From Tillandsia leiboldiana (Eukaryota; Streptophyta; Magnoliopsida; Poales; Bromeliaceae): DNA of 64,000 bases. The translations under genes and the position numbers were made by a program. The stretch is taken from positions 20,214,269 through 20,278,268 of the forward strand of contig CM055076.1 in the NCBI GenBank assembly GCA_029204045.2. The letters are read 5' to 3'. Under the pieces are notes generated by a model, which was not told the DNA's origin, searched no databases, and saw only the letters and a program-made list of their open reading frames with translations. Positions 53,896 through 63,097 of the stretch are shown here, piece after piece. How positions within the stretch are numbered: position 1 is the first letter of the stretch; each line of letters begins with the position of its first letter.

Positions 53896-56800
53896 TGTCA
53901 CACCCCGGGGTCGAAACTGCGACCCAGGGCTCGCCAACAGATCCGCCGCCTATGCAAAACCCCGCATAGGCGAAGCGTCCTACCTGCAAGAAAGGGGCTA
54001 CAGCTAAATAGATATCAGAGCTATAAAATAAAAGTGCTGTAAAACTAAAACCAACCATCTGTACAACTGGAATAACGATACAATATCCATCTCCCATAAA
54101 TGATAATCATACAATATCCTCAAATACAATAAACCAGAACTCAATAGGGAGGTAACCTGAAAATAATACATCAGTGTACAGGCTCTCAGTACAAGTCAGA
54201 TCCTCACAATACAATAATCTCTCAAAAGCGGAAAATAACTAATCTACTGACTGTAGTCAGAATCTCCAATGTAGGGGTACCGCTACTCTCCACAGACGGG
54301 TAGGGATCTAGCTCGCGACTCCCTCGCCTCGCAGAGCAACAGCAGAATCAACATCTCCCACAGATGACTCTGCAAAACAAAGGAGAGAAAAGAAAAAGGA
54401 GGGGGAGAACCCCCAACGGGTGTGAGAACAACATCAACACGTAGTTCTTAGTGGGTACTGCCACCAAGCCCGACGGTCTGCCCACTAAGTCTACGAGAGG
54501 CATAAGATAACAATGCAGTAAAAACTGAACAAGAAAGGCTGGAGATACTCTACAGCTACCATGCCTCTATCTAAATGCTCAATGGGTGGTACAGATGGAG
54601 ATATATGCAACTACTCGCACCCAAGGTGCTCAGTCGACCTAATTGAACTAACTGCCTCATAAGGTCCAGTCAAGCCTGCGCCTACCTACTGTCATTACAT
54701 CCAAGGAGGACCGGACTTACGTAGGGCGTCCGTGACTGCCAAAATTGGCCCAGCCAGAGGGACTGCATCGACAAGTCGTGATACAAAAGTAACAGGCCCA
54801 CTCCGGACGGGGCACTCGAGGGGCGCGACCCCACCGAGGAAAAAGGTATCCGCGCACTCTGTCGAGCTCAAAGTGGCTCCTGCAGGCTATAGTCAAAATC
54901 CACGCTCACTCTCAGAACGGAAGGACTCAGGATCCTCAAACATCTCGCACAACGGTCTGAGTACTCTCGACGACTCAGCTGATCAGCTCTCTCGAATCTC
55001 GAGACACCAGCAAACTCCACCAACTCGTAGCACAAAACACAATGGCTGGAGATACTCTACAGCCGGGATCGACCCACAACTCAGGGCTAACAAAACTGGT
55101 CGGACAACACTCAATGACCCGGGACCACCGTCAACCCCAACGGTTCCCAACAACACTAACCGGAAGATACTCGATGGCCTGGGACCACCGTCTACCCAAA
55201 CGGCTCCCCACGACACTAGCACAATCTAAACTCAGCTACCAGACTCCACTCAGCCCCCAGGCACGAGTGCAACAATGTCCCACAGAAACCCGACTACTCG
55301 GCCCACTACCTAGGCGAGAAAAATCTATGTCCAGGAAAAGATGCAAAGTGTGGGATGTCTAAAGCATAAAAGAACCTAGCCCAAGTGAAGGTTCTCTACT
55401 GGTCTGGTTAAACATGAAGCATATGACGGGGTGCTAGGTCAAGTTCCAAAAATAGTATATAATTAAACAAAGCATAAATAGGAAATCCTCATCTCTCATA
55501 AGCATGCTTCCTATCTCCTCTAGTATGAAATAAACATATACATCTAGCATGCTATCAATTAAAAGGGGCAACATTCCCAAGGTAAGCTTCTACTAATCAT
55601 CATCATCATCATCATCATCATCATGCAATCCTCAGAAATATATATATTTACTAAGCTTACCTTCAATTACACATGGGTATACTAACATGCATGCATTCTA
55701 TCAAATAGAATTAGAGAACTGTCCACCAGTTCTGGAGACAAGCAACCCACCTGTAACGTTTTCCACAGGCAAAGCCGAAGTCGGTGAAGTACGCAGTTAC
55801 ACGCTATCCAAAATCCGCTGAAACTGCACCCTCGGTAATCCGTCGCACAAATCTCTGCTCCAACCAACCTCGCAACCACAACACAATAATCAATACCCCA
55901 CAACAACCAAACAGCATATGCTGTTTCCACAAACCAGCAGAGAAGAGGGGGGAATTTCACCTGCGTACAATCCTCCAAAAATTCCAGAAAAATCGCGGTT
56001 ACGATCCTCGCGACGAGTAGATCCAAAACGAGTAATTATACACTTTATTCCGACACCTGTAGGCAAGATATAAATACAACAACGCGATATGCCGAAATAT
56101 CCACAAACAAAATCCTATAGTAAATCAGTCCGAAAGACGCATAATTATCACCTTCTAAGAGTCCTCCAAAAATTCTAATAAAAATACGGGCGCGTTCCTC
56201 TCGTGGCGTAGATATCAATCGAGTCCTTAAACGTCTCATTCCGATGCCCGTAGACCGAGAAAATCCAACAATACTCCACCGCTGTCCCAAAACTCACAGC
56301 AGTACAAGAGGTCAAAGTTTGCCTCGGGAACCATGCCAAAAACTCAAAATGAGATGAAGTAATCAATACAGAAATCGAAGCCGTACCTCTCGTGAACGCG
56401 CTGCCATGAAAATCAGCTAAAAATTCCATTGGGGTGATCCAGGGGGTCTTGCGCACTAAAATGCGACGGTAGAAGCCAAAAATTGAAGAAGTGTCGAAAT
56501 GCGCCGCGTCACAGAAAACGCCGATGTCGCGGCCTCCAAAAAATATGAAAACTCCTCACAAGATGGAGAACAGGGAGAGGAACAATGTTGCTTCAAGGCT
56601 CTGTCGAAGAAGAGCTCGGGAAAGGGCTCAAAAATGCATCCAAAGGGGGGTTTATATAGCCTCAACCAAACAAATCAAGAAATTCCCTCTGTGTCCCCAC
56701 ATTCGGGCGCCCGAATCTTTCGGGCGCTACAGTACCATCAAAACGTACCCAAAACTATCAGCGCCGAATCAACCACAGCACGCCATGTGTCCCCCGAACA

Positions 56801-57495
56801 GCCAACAACCACCGCGCCCAACCAGCTGCCGACGCGTGGCCGCACCCCGCGCAGCTCCCGCCCGCGTAGGCGCCTCGGTCGGCGCGCCTACGTGCGCGCA
56901 CCCGCGCTGCCGCCGACAATGCCGCGCACGCAGCCCGAGATACCTGCTACGCTCCTTGCGTAGACCGAGCGCACATGGACGGGCCAACCAGCGACCGCCA
57001 CGTGGCCCTACCCCGGTCCATGCACCCTCCGCGCGACCCTGTGGGCCGCGCCTGCTGCGCCGGCCAACCGGAAGCCGCCACGCGTCCAACCCCGGTGCAC
57101 GCCTCGCCCGGTGGACCGTGCGGCTGCACCTCAGCCCACCGCCGCGCTCCGCCGCCTGCCGTCGCCGCCGGCGCTACTCCGGCCACCGGAACAGTGCTCC
57201 AAAGCCTCGAAATCCGTTGTCTGTTTTTCCAAATTCCATTTCTAAAATTTGCCGAAGGCATCCAAATAAGTGTTCTTAACCCAAATTTCACGCGGAGTCC
57301 AATTTTGATGTCCGTTTCGCGCGAAACCACTTCTAAACATTCGACGGGGTCCTCCGATTACCCATGTGATTCATTTTAAGCCCTGGGTCCATCACTTATG
57401 TCCAATTGGTGCACAAACACCTCCAACACATGCAAAGAGCCTCCAGAAGTTACCAAACACACTACAAAAGCTCCGGGGAGATCCGGGTCATCACA
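53896..57495 (-). repeat. Solo LTR (3600 bp) inside the TRIM
   Basis: Left end TGTCACACCCCGGGGTCG, right end GGTCATCACA, flanked by GTGAG (53891-53895 and 57496-57500), with no internal domain. Same family as the E1 and E4 LTRs and close to E1 in length. It has GC-rich coding-looking sequence at 56800-57190 that produces long false frames. It marks the latest event in the nest TRIM-in-E4, LTR-in-TRIM. Confidence 0.92.
55596..55624. repeat. (ATC)n microsatellite
   Basis: About nine ATC units inside the solo LTR. Confidence 0.95.
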
Positions 57496-57593
57496 GTGAG
57501 AGCCTCGTAATTCAGACCCTGACATAGCACGCCACCTTATCTTTCAGACCCTGGCTCGGTCCAGACTCGCCACACACTTCCGACTGGTGACTG

Positions 57594-57605
57594 GCTCTGA
57601 TACCA
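57594..57605 (-). other. TRIM primer-binding site
   Basis: Plus-strand GCTCTGATACCA is the reverse of TGGTATCAGAGC, one base from LTR copy 3. Confidence 0.9.
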
Positions 57606-57606
57606 A

Positions 57607-57769
57607 TGTAACGACTCGGCCCACTAGTAGCCTATTAGCAATAATAACTCATTGGGCCCAAACCACAGCCCAAAATGCTTAAGCCAGTTATTATTACTAG
57701 TGTTCATGTCTCTTATATACCCAAACACAACCACATTCCCATCCGATGTAGGACTATTGGGGTGTCACA
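57607..57769 (-). repeat. TRIM LTR copy 3 (5' LTR)
   Basis: Ends TGTAACGACTCGG and GGGGTGTCACA, 163 bp. It carries a short extra TAGTAGCCTAT phrase not in copies 1 and 2. Confidence 0.85.
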
Positions 57770-57774
57770 CCTCC

Positions 57775-58201
57775 TGACGCCGATAAGCCTCGAACAAAAG
57801 AACTACTTGAGTTTGTAACTCCCGAACCTTATCCTGCTGAACCTGTCCAGACTCCGCCTGCGCGGTATCATCCGATAGTGAAGGGTGTAAACGTGTCGGT
57901 ACTCTGCGTTAGGGAGACATCGCTCAACCAAAACCAAGGAAGGTCAAAACCCCAAAAAGAATAGAACACATGATCCAATCCAGCGAAAGTTTAAGATATG
58001 TCTCTCTGTTTATAACACTATATTGTCTGCAGCTAATATAGTCGCTTACTAAAAAAAGACATATCGATCACTCATCCCATCTCTTGGGAGAGTTACAAAA
58101 CTCAATCAGGACACTCGCTACACATCGCGTCTCTCGCGATAGTCATTCTAGGGTCCAACCACAAGCCTAGGATTTCTATGTCCTCAATGACCTACATCCT
58201 A
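57775..58201 (-). pseudogene. E4 gag relic, right (N-terminal) part and 5' untranslated region
   Basis: Continues the E4 internal region on the other side of the TRIM. The sense strand is heavily broken and no long frame is readable. It ends at the decayed primer site next to the 5' LTR. Confidence 0.5.
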
Positions 58202-58214
58202 GGCTCTAATAACA
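58202..58214 (-). other. E4 decayed primer-binding site
   Basis: The sense strand reads TGTTATTAGAGCC against the expected TGGTATCAGAGC, and the context GACAGATTAGA before it equals the E3 LTR/primer junction. Confidence 0.65.
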
Positions 58215-58222
58215 CTCTAATC

Positions 58223-58727
58223 TGTCACGCCCCGGGATCGAAACTGCGACCCAGACTCGTCAACAGATCCACCACCCATATAGGAACTATGCATAGGCGA
58301 AGCGTCTAACCTGCAAAAGATAAATATACCACAACTATACAAATTTCAGAGCTGAAAAAGAAACTAATAATAAAAACTCACATCACTGTGCAACTGTCAA
58401 CTCATATACATAACCATCTCTGAACAGAGTAAAGGAAAATAATATAGCCTGCATAGTACTAAAGGCTCCAAACACTGAAATAGGATCCGTCTACTCTCCT
58501 CAACCCTGGGTAGGGATCTAGCTCGCGACTCCCTATCCTCGATCAGAAGGAACTGCTGGTGCAGGAACAGGAAAATGGGACCTTTATAAAAATAGTCACC
58601 AACGGAGGGTGTGAGAACTACACCAAATAGTAGTTCTCAGTGGCCACCGTTTCCAAGACCAACAATCTGCCCACTAAGTTTACTAGAGGCATAAGATAAC
58701 AGAACTACCGTAAGTGAAAAAAAGAGA
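58223..58727 (-). repeat. E4 5' LTR, truncated
   Basis: Starts TGTCACGCCCCGGGATCG and matches the E4 3' LTR until AAAAAAAGAGA, where a new LTR begins. The rest of this LTR is not found in the window. Confidence 0.8.
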
Positions 58728-60404
58728 TGTCACGCCCCGGGGGTTTGAAATAAGCGAAAAACGTGAAGATTTTATTATTATTTTTTTTTAAGTACACCCG
58801 CTGGGCACGTGCGCAGATCCGCCACATACGTGAGAGTCCTTGAAGAGCCAGGCAGAGTGACCCTTGCGCATGCACGGCGTAGGGAAGTACAATAACACTT
58901 TAACCACACTAGCTAAGTACGAAAGAGAAGGGAGAAAGTAGCCAATCGACATTTCTAATAAGGCCTCCAAGTTTAGAAATGATAAATCCATGGATTGTAA
59001 AATGGTGCCCACACGACACCTAAATTTTATTAAATATTTTCGCAATCTTTTTACTTGATTTGAAAAGAGTGGCCGAATCAACAACTAGTAAGGAAAAAAT
59101 ATTCATCCACGAGAAACACAGTTCAAACCCAACATCCACAATAATGTATCACACGCACATAAACTAACTAACCGAAATAATCAAAACGTAAGTAAAAGAA
59201 AGGTAACCAGCCCCTAATCGGAGGCTAAAAACCTCAAGTCGCGGCCTCACCGTCGTCCCGGATCCCACCCCTGACCGAACCTGTCACAGTGTGGAAAGTC
59301 AGTGACCAAAGAGTAAGAGGTAGATGTAAAACATGTAAGATGCTATAAGTACTGAAATGAAAGCAAACCGATAAACCAGAGCATCCAAAACTCCCCTTCA
59401 TGAATCCACAGTACCCCTGTAAATCAGAACGGAACACCTGCCAAAAGGTCTAAAGACCCCCAGCGAAAAGAATCACCTTGCTCTCACCTTGGTGCTTTTA
59501 ACCCCTCTACGGTACTTGTGCAGCACCTTAAGTAACCATAAGGGGTCCCCACCACGTCACCTTGTGGGGTACACGGGTCAACATACTATCTCTCCGAAAA
59601 AGTACACCGATGCGGTGGCCAAACCGCTGGTGTGCGCGTAAGCAGCCATGAGCATAAAGACCGAAGTCGGTATGTGATATAGAGCACCGCGACACCAGTC
59701 GCAACAGATAGTAATAAAGGGATACTCATACGAAAAGGGGTTAGTTGAAAACCACCAGCACATCTACTTTACTCTTACATAGAACATGATGAGACCTCAC
59801 TTTAAAAAGGACGCACGAAAAGGGTACCCACCTTGAATCGCGTTGAACAGAACACCTGAAACCGTTCTGCGCCCTTGCACGATTCCCGGACCCCTAAAAG
59901 TCCCCAACAAAAACATCAGTAACACCTAACTTAAAAACCCAGACCACCCGAGTAAAAACCGAGACTAGAAAACGCAAGAGAAGAAATAAAACAGGGCGGC
60001 GACGACATGGCAACGGCGGCGGCAGCGGCAGCGGCGCAACGGCGAACAGTGCGGCCCCGCGCGGGGAGCGGCAGCGGCGCAACGGCGAACAGTGCGGCCC
60101 CGCGCGGGTACCTGCCCCGCGCGGGCATACTGCATTCGGTGCAGCCCCGCGCGAGCACCAGCCCCGCGCGGGTGCCGCATGCGGTGCGGCCACACGCGGG
60201 CACCAGCCCCGAGCAGGCGTGTTGCCCGCACAGCGGCCCGCGCGGGTGCATTGCCCGCAGAGCGGCCCCGCGCGGGTGCGTTGCCCACAAAGGGGCCCCG
60301 CACGGGCACCAGCCCCGCGCGGGCGCGCTGCAGCGGCGCCGCCCCGCGCCGGCACCAATCCCGCGCGGGCGCGCTGCCTGCGGAGCGGCCCCACGCGGGC
60401 TCAA
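58728..60404 (-). repeat. E5: LTR fragment of another family
   Basis: Begins TGTCACGCCCCGGGGG inside the E4 5' LTR; AGAGA (58723-58727) would be the target duplication. It does not resemble families A or B beyond the terminal bases. It is cut or joined at about 60404 to a LINE fragment, so its other end is unseen. Confidence 0.55.
60045..60402. repeat. GC-rich minisatellite of CCCCGCGCGGG palindromes
   Basis: About a dozen copies of CCCGCGCGGG or one-base variants, spaced irregularly about 20-35 bases apart with linkers such as CACCAG, TGCGTTGCCC and GCGCTGC. A longer unit starting GCGGCAGCGGCGCAACGGCG is directly repeated at 60027 and 60070. Each core is self-complementary. All open frames here are artefacts of the repeat. 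Confidence 0.85.
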
Positions 60405-61440
60405 AAATCTTCGCAGTTAAGCCACACCTCCTCGAATCTGAAAATTTTACTCGTGTTTTTCTTATGACCACTAGTTGTCAGCAAGATGGAACGGTGATCA
60501 GAGGTAATCCGTGGTAACGCCTCAACCTTGCACAGGGGAAAAGATGAGTCCTACTCCGTCGAAACGAGGAACCGGTCGAGTCTAGCTAAAGAGGGGTTGC
60601 GTTGCATGCTCGACCAGGTATACCGAAGGTTCTTCATAGGCAAGTCAATAAGAGCGAGTTTGTAGATCAGATCGTTGAACAAGCGGGTCGCTCTATCACT
60701 CCACCACCGACCTACGCATTCATCTTGAGATCTAGTGAAGTTGAAGTCCCCACACACCACCCAGTTGCCCCCGCAGCTATCCTTGAGCCGACAAAATTCG
60801 GAGCAGAAGAACTCCTTTCCCTCCCACCTAGGCGGTCCGTAAATGTTAGTGACGAAGAAGTGCACCCCGCTGGATCGATAGCGTAGATGGATAGTAAGAG
60901 AAAAAGAGCGGATTAGAGCGTCAGTGCACTCGAACACCTTGGAACTCCAACACGTGACCAGTCCCCCGGAGGGCCCGTTAGCCTCGATGAACATGCACTT
61001 GTCAATATACAATCCGCCAAAACTCGAAAGGAAGGACCTAGAAACTCGTTGAATCTTGGTATCCTGGAGACAAACCACAGGGGAGCGTAGCTTAGAGAAC
61101 ACCAAGCGCACAGCGTTATGTTTAGAGCGGTTGTTAAGCCCTCTAATATTCCAGCTACAGACGCTAACCATTAAAAATCAAAACACACCACACCCCGACT
61201 AGGCCCACGGGGGGACGCCAACCAACAACAAAACACCCCAAAACGTCCCCGAAGGGAGCCCCCACACAACACCCCACCCCACAGACCCAACGCGACTCAA
61301 AACACCACAATCACCCCCAAAAAGACCCTGTAGAGGAAGGGGGGTTCCCAACACACCATCAGAATCCATACTAATTGTTAACCACGAATTCCTTCGTTCG
61401 CCTCCCCGTCCTTTAGACGTACCCCGGATCTTCCACTTGT
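60405..61440 (-). mobile_element. LINE (L1-type) fragment, endonuclease part only
   Basis: Minus strand encodes the start of an ORF2 endonuclease domain. The reverse transcriptase and 3' tail are missing, which is not the usual 5' truncation of LINEs, so later insertion or deletion removed the 3' part at about 60404. 61172-61440 is probably the untranslated region or ORF1 end; its function is not readable. Confidence 0.75.
60551..61171 (-). pseudogene. LINE ORF2 endonuclease (APE-like), partial
   Basis: The frame starts at ATG 61171 with MVSVCSWNIRGLNN and has CLQDTKIQ (the usual catalytic glutamate replaced by aspartate), FVTNIYGPP, NWVVCGDFNFT and SLARLDRFLVSTE before a stop at 60551. Read through in the same frame, SDHRSILL follows near 60490, the last endonuclease motif. 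These are the classic APE-like endonuclease motifs of plant L1 elements, which nick target DNA for reverse transcription. The stop, the changed glutamate and the missing RT make it inactive. Confidence 0.82.
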
Positions 61441-61744
61441 GGTACATCTCACTTTCACTTTGCCTTAAGTGATTTAAAAAATTGTACTTTATTTTTCTAT
61501 GATTTAGCTTATTTTTATTTTACTATTTCATAATCTAAAAAATTATATTTAACTGTCATGTTATATATTTAACTGTCATATTATATATTTAACTTATTTT
61601 TTATTTTGACATTTTATAATAATTTTAAATTTTTTTATTTTTTTTATAAAATAAAAATTAAATTATAAAAGAGTAGAAGTAAAATTTTTTAAACTACATG
61701 ATGATAAACTAAAAAATGTGATGTACTTTAGGAAGTTAATTTTT
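61441..61744. mobile_element. Foldback element upstream of the third NLR relic
   Basis: CTCACTTTCACTTTGCC and ATGATTTAGCTTATTTT at left and GATGTACTTTAGGAAGTTAAT at right correspond to the element at 33130-33537, without the retroposon insertion there. The ends are degraded and the left end is cut by the LINE. Confidence 0.5.
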
Positions 61745-62552
61745 TGAAAAACCTATCACGTCGGTATGGGGAGTAGTGTAGAGAAAAAAAGGACAAAAAT
61801 TCATTCAATTTATATGAAATGGGTGTCAAATTGTTTTAAATTTTTTTTATATATACATAGGCCATGCAGCCAATAATTAATTAACTTATGCAATTACTTG
61901 TACGTCAATTTTCAATGAGTAACTTTTTAAAATCCGAGCCCAATTCAACTAATTTGATCTACAACAGTAAAAGAAACTACATATAAAAAAATTACAAGAT
62001 TTGGTCAAAAAAAAAAAAAAAAAAAGAAAAAAAAAGAAAAAAAACTTACTACTGTAACCTCAGTAAATATTCATCTTTTTATTTTTTTTTTCTAACTTCC
62101 AAAAATTTATTTATTTTTCTTAAAATTTAAGTTGATGCGTTTAGATCTGCCGCCGTCAAATTCTATTATTTTTTTATCTATTTTTTATAATTTATTACTG
62201 TATGAGGAATGCTATTGTACATCCATAAATAGGTGTACATCTTACACCCCCACCCATCCAAGGGTGGGGCTTCTCCACCCATCATTTTAAATAATGGATA
62301 AAATTTACCTCATCCTTGAATGAATGGAGTACACTTAGCTTTTTCCATTTACTAATCAATGTGATGTGACTGTGAATAACTTTCTCTATAAAGCAGTCGT
62401 CGTACTCTATAGGCTGACAGTATTCCAAAGCTCATGCCTCCTCACAGACTTTTGCACTCAATTACATTTTAGTGGAGTGGTGAAGCAGCTGCACATAGAG
62501 AGCTATCCGAGGAGGATTATGGAGTCGGCAATCGATCAACGAGAAACTAGGT
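61745..62552 (+). pseudogene. Third NLR relic: upstream region, leader and first codons only
   Basis: 61880-62060 matches the NLR2 upstream region at 33740-33900. 62449-62518 matches the NLR leaders (CAGACTTTTGCACTC, GTGAAGCAGCTGCACATAGAG, GAGGAGGATTATGG). The ATG at 62519 opens only 11 codons before TAA. The following GAGTCGGCAATCGATC matches NLR1 codons beginning GCGTCGGCGATCATC, with about 30 bases lost in between. After 62552 no NB-ARC sequence follows. It marks a former gene of the same family. Confidence 0.7.
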
Positions 62553-62750
62553 AACACTAATTGAGTTTGACTGATTTGTAAGTTTTATCTATGAAAGTTT
62601 TATCTATGAAACCTTCATTTTCATTTGCTCCCCTCTTCCAAAAAGTATTCAAAAAATTACTTCTTTCTAAATTTGAATACATGCTCTATCTCTTTTAAAC
62701 AATATTTATTATTAATTTTTGTACAAAATTATAATTTTATTTTCTTATTA
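62553..62750 (+). other. NLR-upstream-like, AT-rich spacer
   Basis: CTAATTGAGTTTGACTG, AAAGTATTCAAAAAATTAC and CTTCTTTCTAAATTTG resemble the upstream regions at 34060-34170 and 47465-47600. No gene. Confidence 0.4.
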
Positions 62751-62880
62751 GGGAGTGTTTGGTATAAAACTAAAGGGGGATAAAAAGGATATCCCTCTTA
62801 TCCCCCCCTTATCCCCCCCACCCCACCCCCTCTTATCCCCCCCTTATCCCCCCCCCCCCCCCCCCCCCCCCAAACAAAAC
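62751..62880. mobile_element. MITE-like element with a poly-C tract
   Basis: GGGAGTGTTTGGTATAAAAC at left and CCCCAAACAAAACC at right form loose inverted ends; inside, GGATATCCCTCTTATCCCCCC resembles 32085-32110. A run of about 24 C lies at 62848-62871. Boundaries are uncertain. Confidence 0.4.
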
Positions 62881-62926
62881 CTAAATGGTTCCCCTTTTAA
62901 AAAGGCTATCCCAGCTTGTGTTTTGA

Positions 62927-62942
62927 CTGATGAGGACGTCAG
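62927..62942 (+). other. TRIM hairpin beside the purine tract, copy 3
   Basis: CTGATG-AGGA-CGTCAG: six pairs including one U-G, loop AGGA, followed by ACCTAAACGGGGGGAGTC and the LTR start. Confidence 0.55.
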
Positions 62943-62960
62943 ACCTAAACGGGGGGAGTC

Positions 62961-63097
62961 TGTAACGCCCCCAATAGTCCCACACCGGATGTGAATGAAA
63001 TTGTGATTAGATTTATATGAGATATGGACACTAGTAATAATAACTGGGCTTAAGTATTTTGGGCTGTGATTTGGGTTCAACGAGTTATTATTGTTAG
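62961..63097 (+). repeat. TRIM LTR copy in plus orientation, incomplete
   Basis: TGTAACGCCCCCAATAGTCC at left, then ACTAGTAATAATAACTGGGC, TTAAGTATTTTGGGCTGTG and CAACGAGTTATTATTG, colinear with the LTRs at 53.4-57.8 kb. It has its purine tract (62952-62960) but lacks the last bases of the LTR, being replaced by G-rich sequence. Confidence 0.75.

Larger units (their letters stand above)
53448..57769 (-). mobile_element. Tandem TRIM element (three ~155-bp LTRs) hosting a solo LTR
   Basis: Three LTRs (53448-53600, 53664-53816, 57607-57769) alternate with short internal pieces. The full internal domain is only about 185 bp once the inserted solo LTR is removed (53817-53895 plus 57501-57606). It has a tRNA-Met-type primer site beside LTR 3 and a purine tract beside LTRs 1 and 2. 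CCTCC flanks the whole unit. The first internal piece (63 bp) has a purine tract but no primer site. No protein is encoded, as usual for TRIMs. Confidence 0.85.
47938..58727 (-). mobile_element. E4: decayed chromovirus-type Ty3/gypsy element
   Basis: Minus-strand element with 3' LTR 47938-49423, purine tract 49424-49433, degenerate pol and gag, a decayed primer site at 58202-58214 and a truncated 5' LTR from 58223. It is interrupted by a TRIM (53448-57769) and cut at the right by another LTR (58728). Many stops show it is old. The right LTR end and right target duplication are missing. ACTTA (47933-47937) would be the left duplication. Confidence 0.85.

Noticed and set aside
56491..57279. 262-residue plus-strand open frame
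   Set aside because: It lies in the GC-rich part of a reversed solo LTR; its proline/arginine-rich composition in three overlapping frames reflects base composition.
59894..60517. Overlapping 137-168-residue frames on both strands
   Set aside because: They are produced by the CCCGCGCGGG minisatellite, open in nearly all frames.
60540..60600. Hammerhead-ribozyme-like GATGAGTCC...CGAAAC string
   Set aside because: It is the plus-strand complement of the LINE codons for RLDRFLVSTE and lacks the required CTGATGA start, so the match is a by-product of coding sequence.
62927..62950. CTGATGAGG...CTAAAC near the TRIM purine tract as a retrozyme hammerhead
   Set aside because: The first core half fits, but the second must read GAAA and here reads TAAA in the copies seen, and the site is next to the purine tract and not in the LTR. 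A simple hairpin explains the conservation better.
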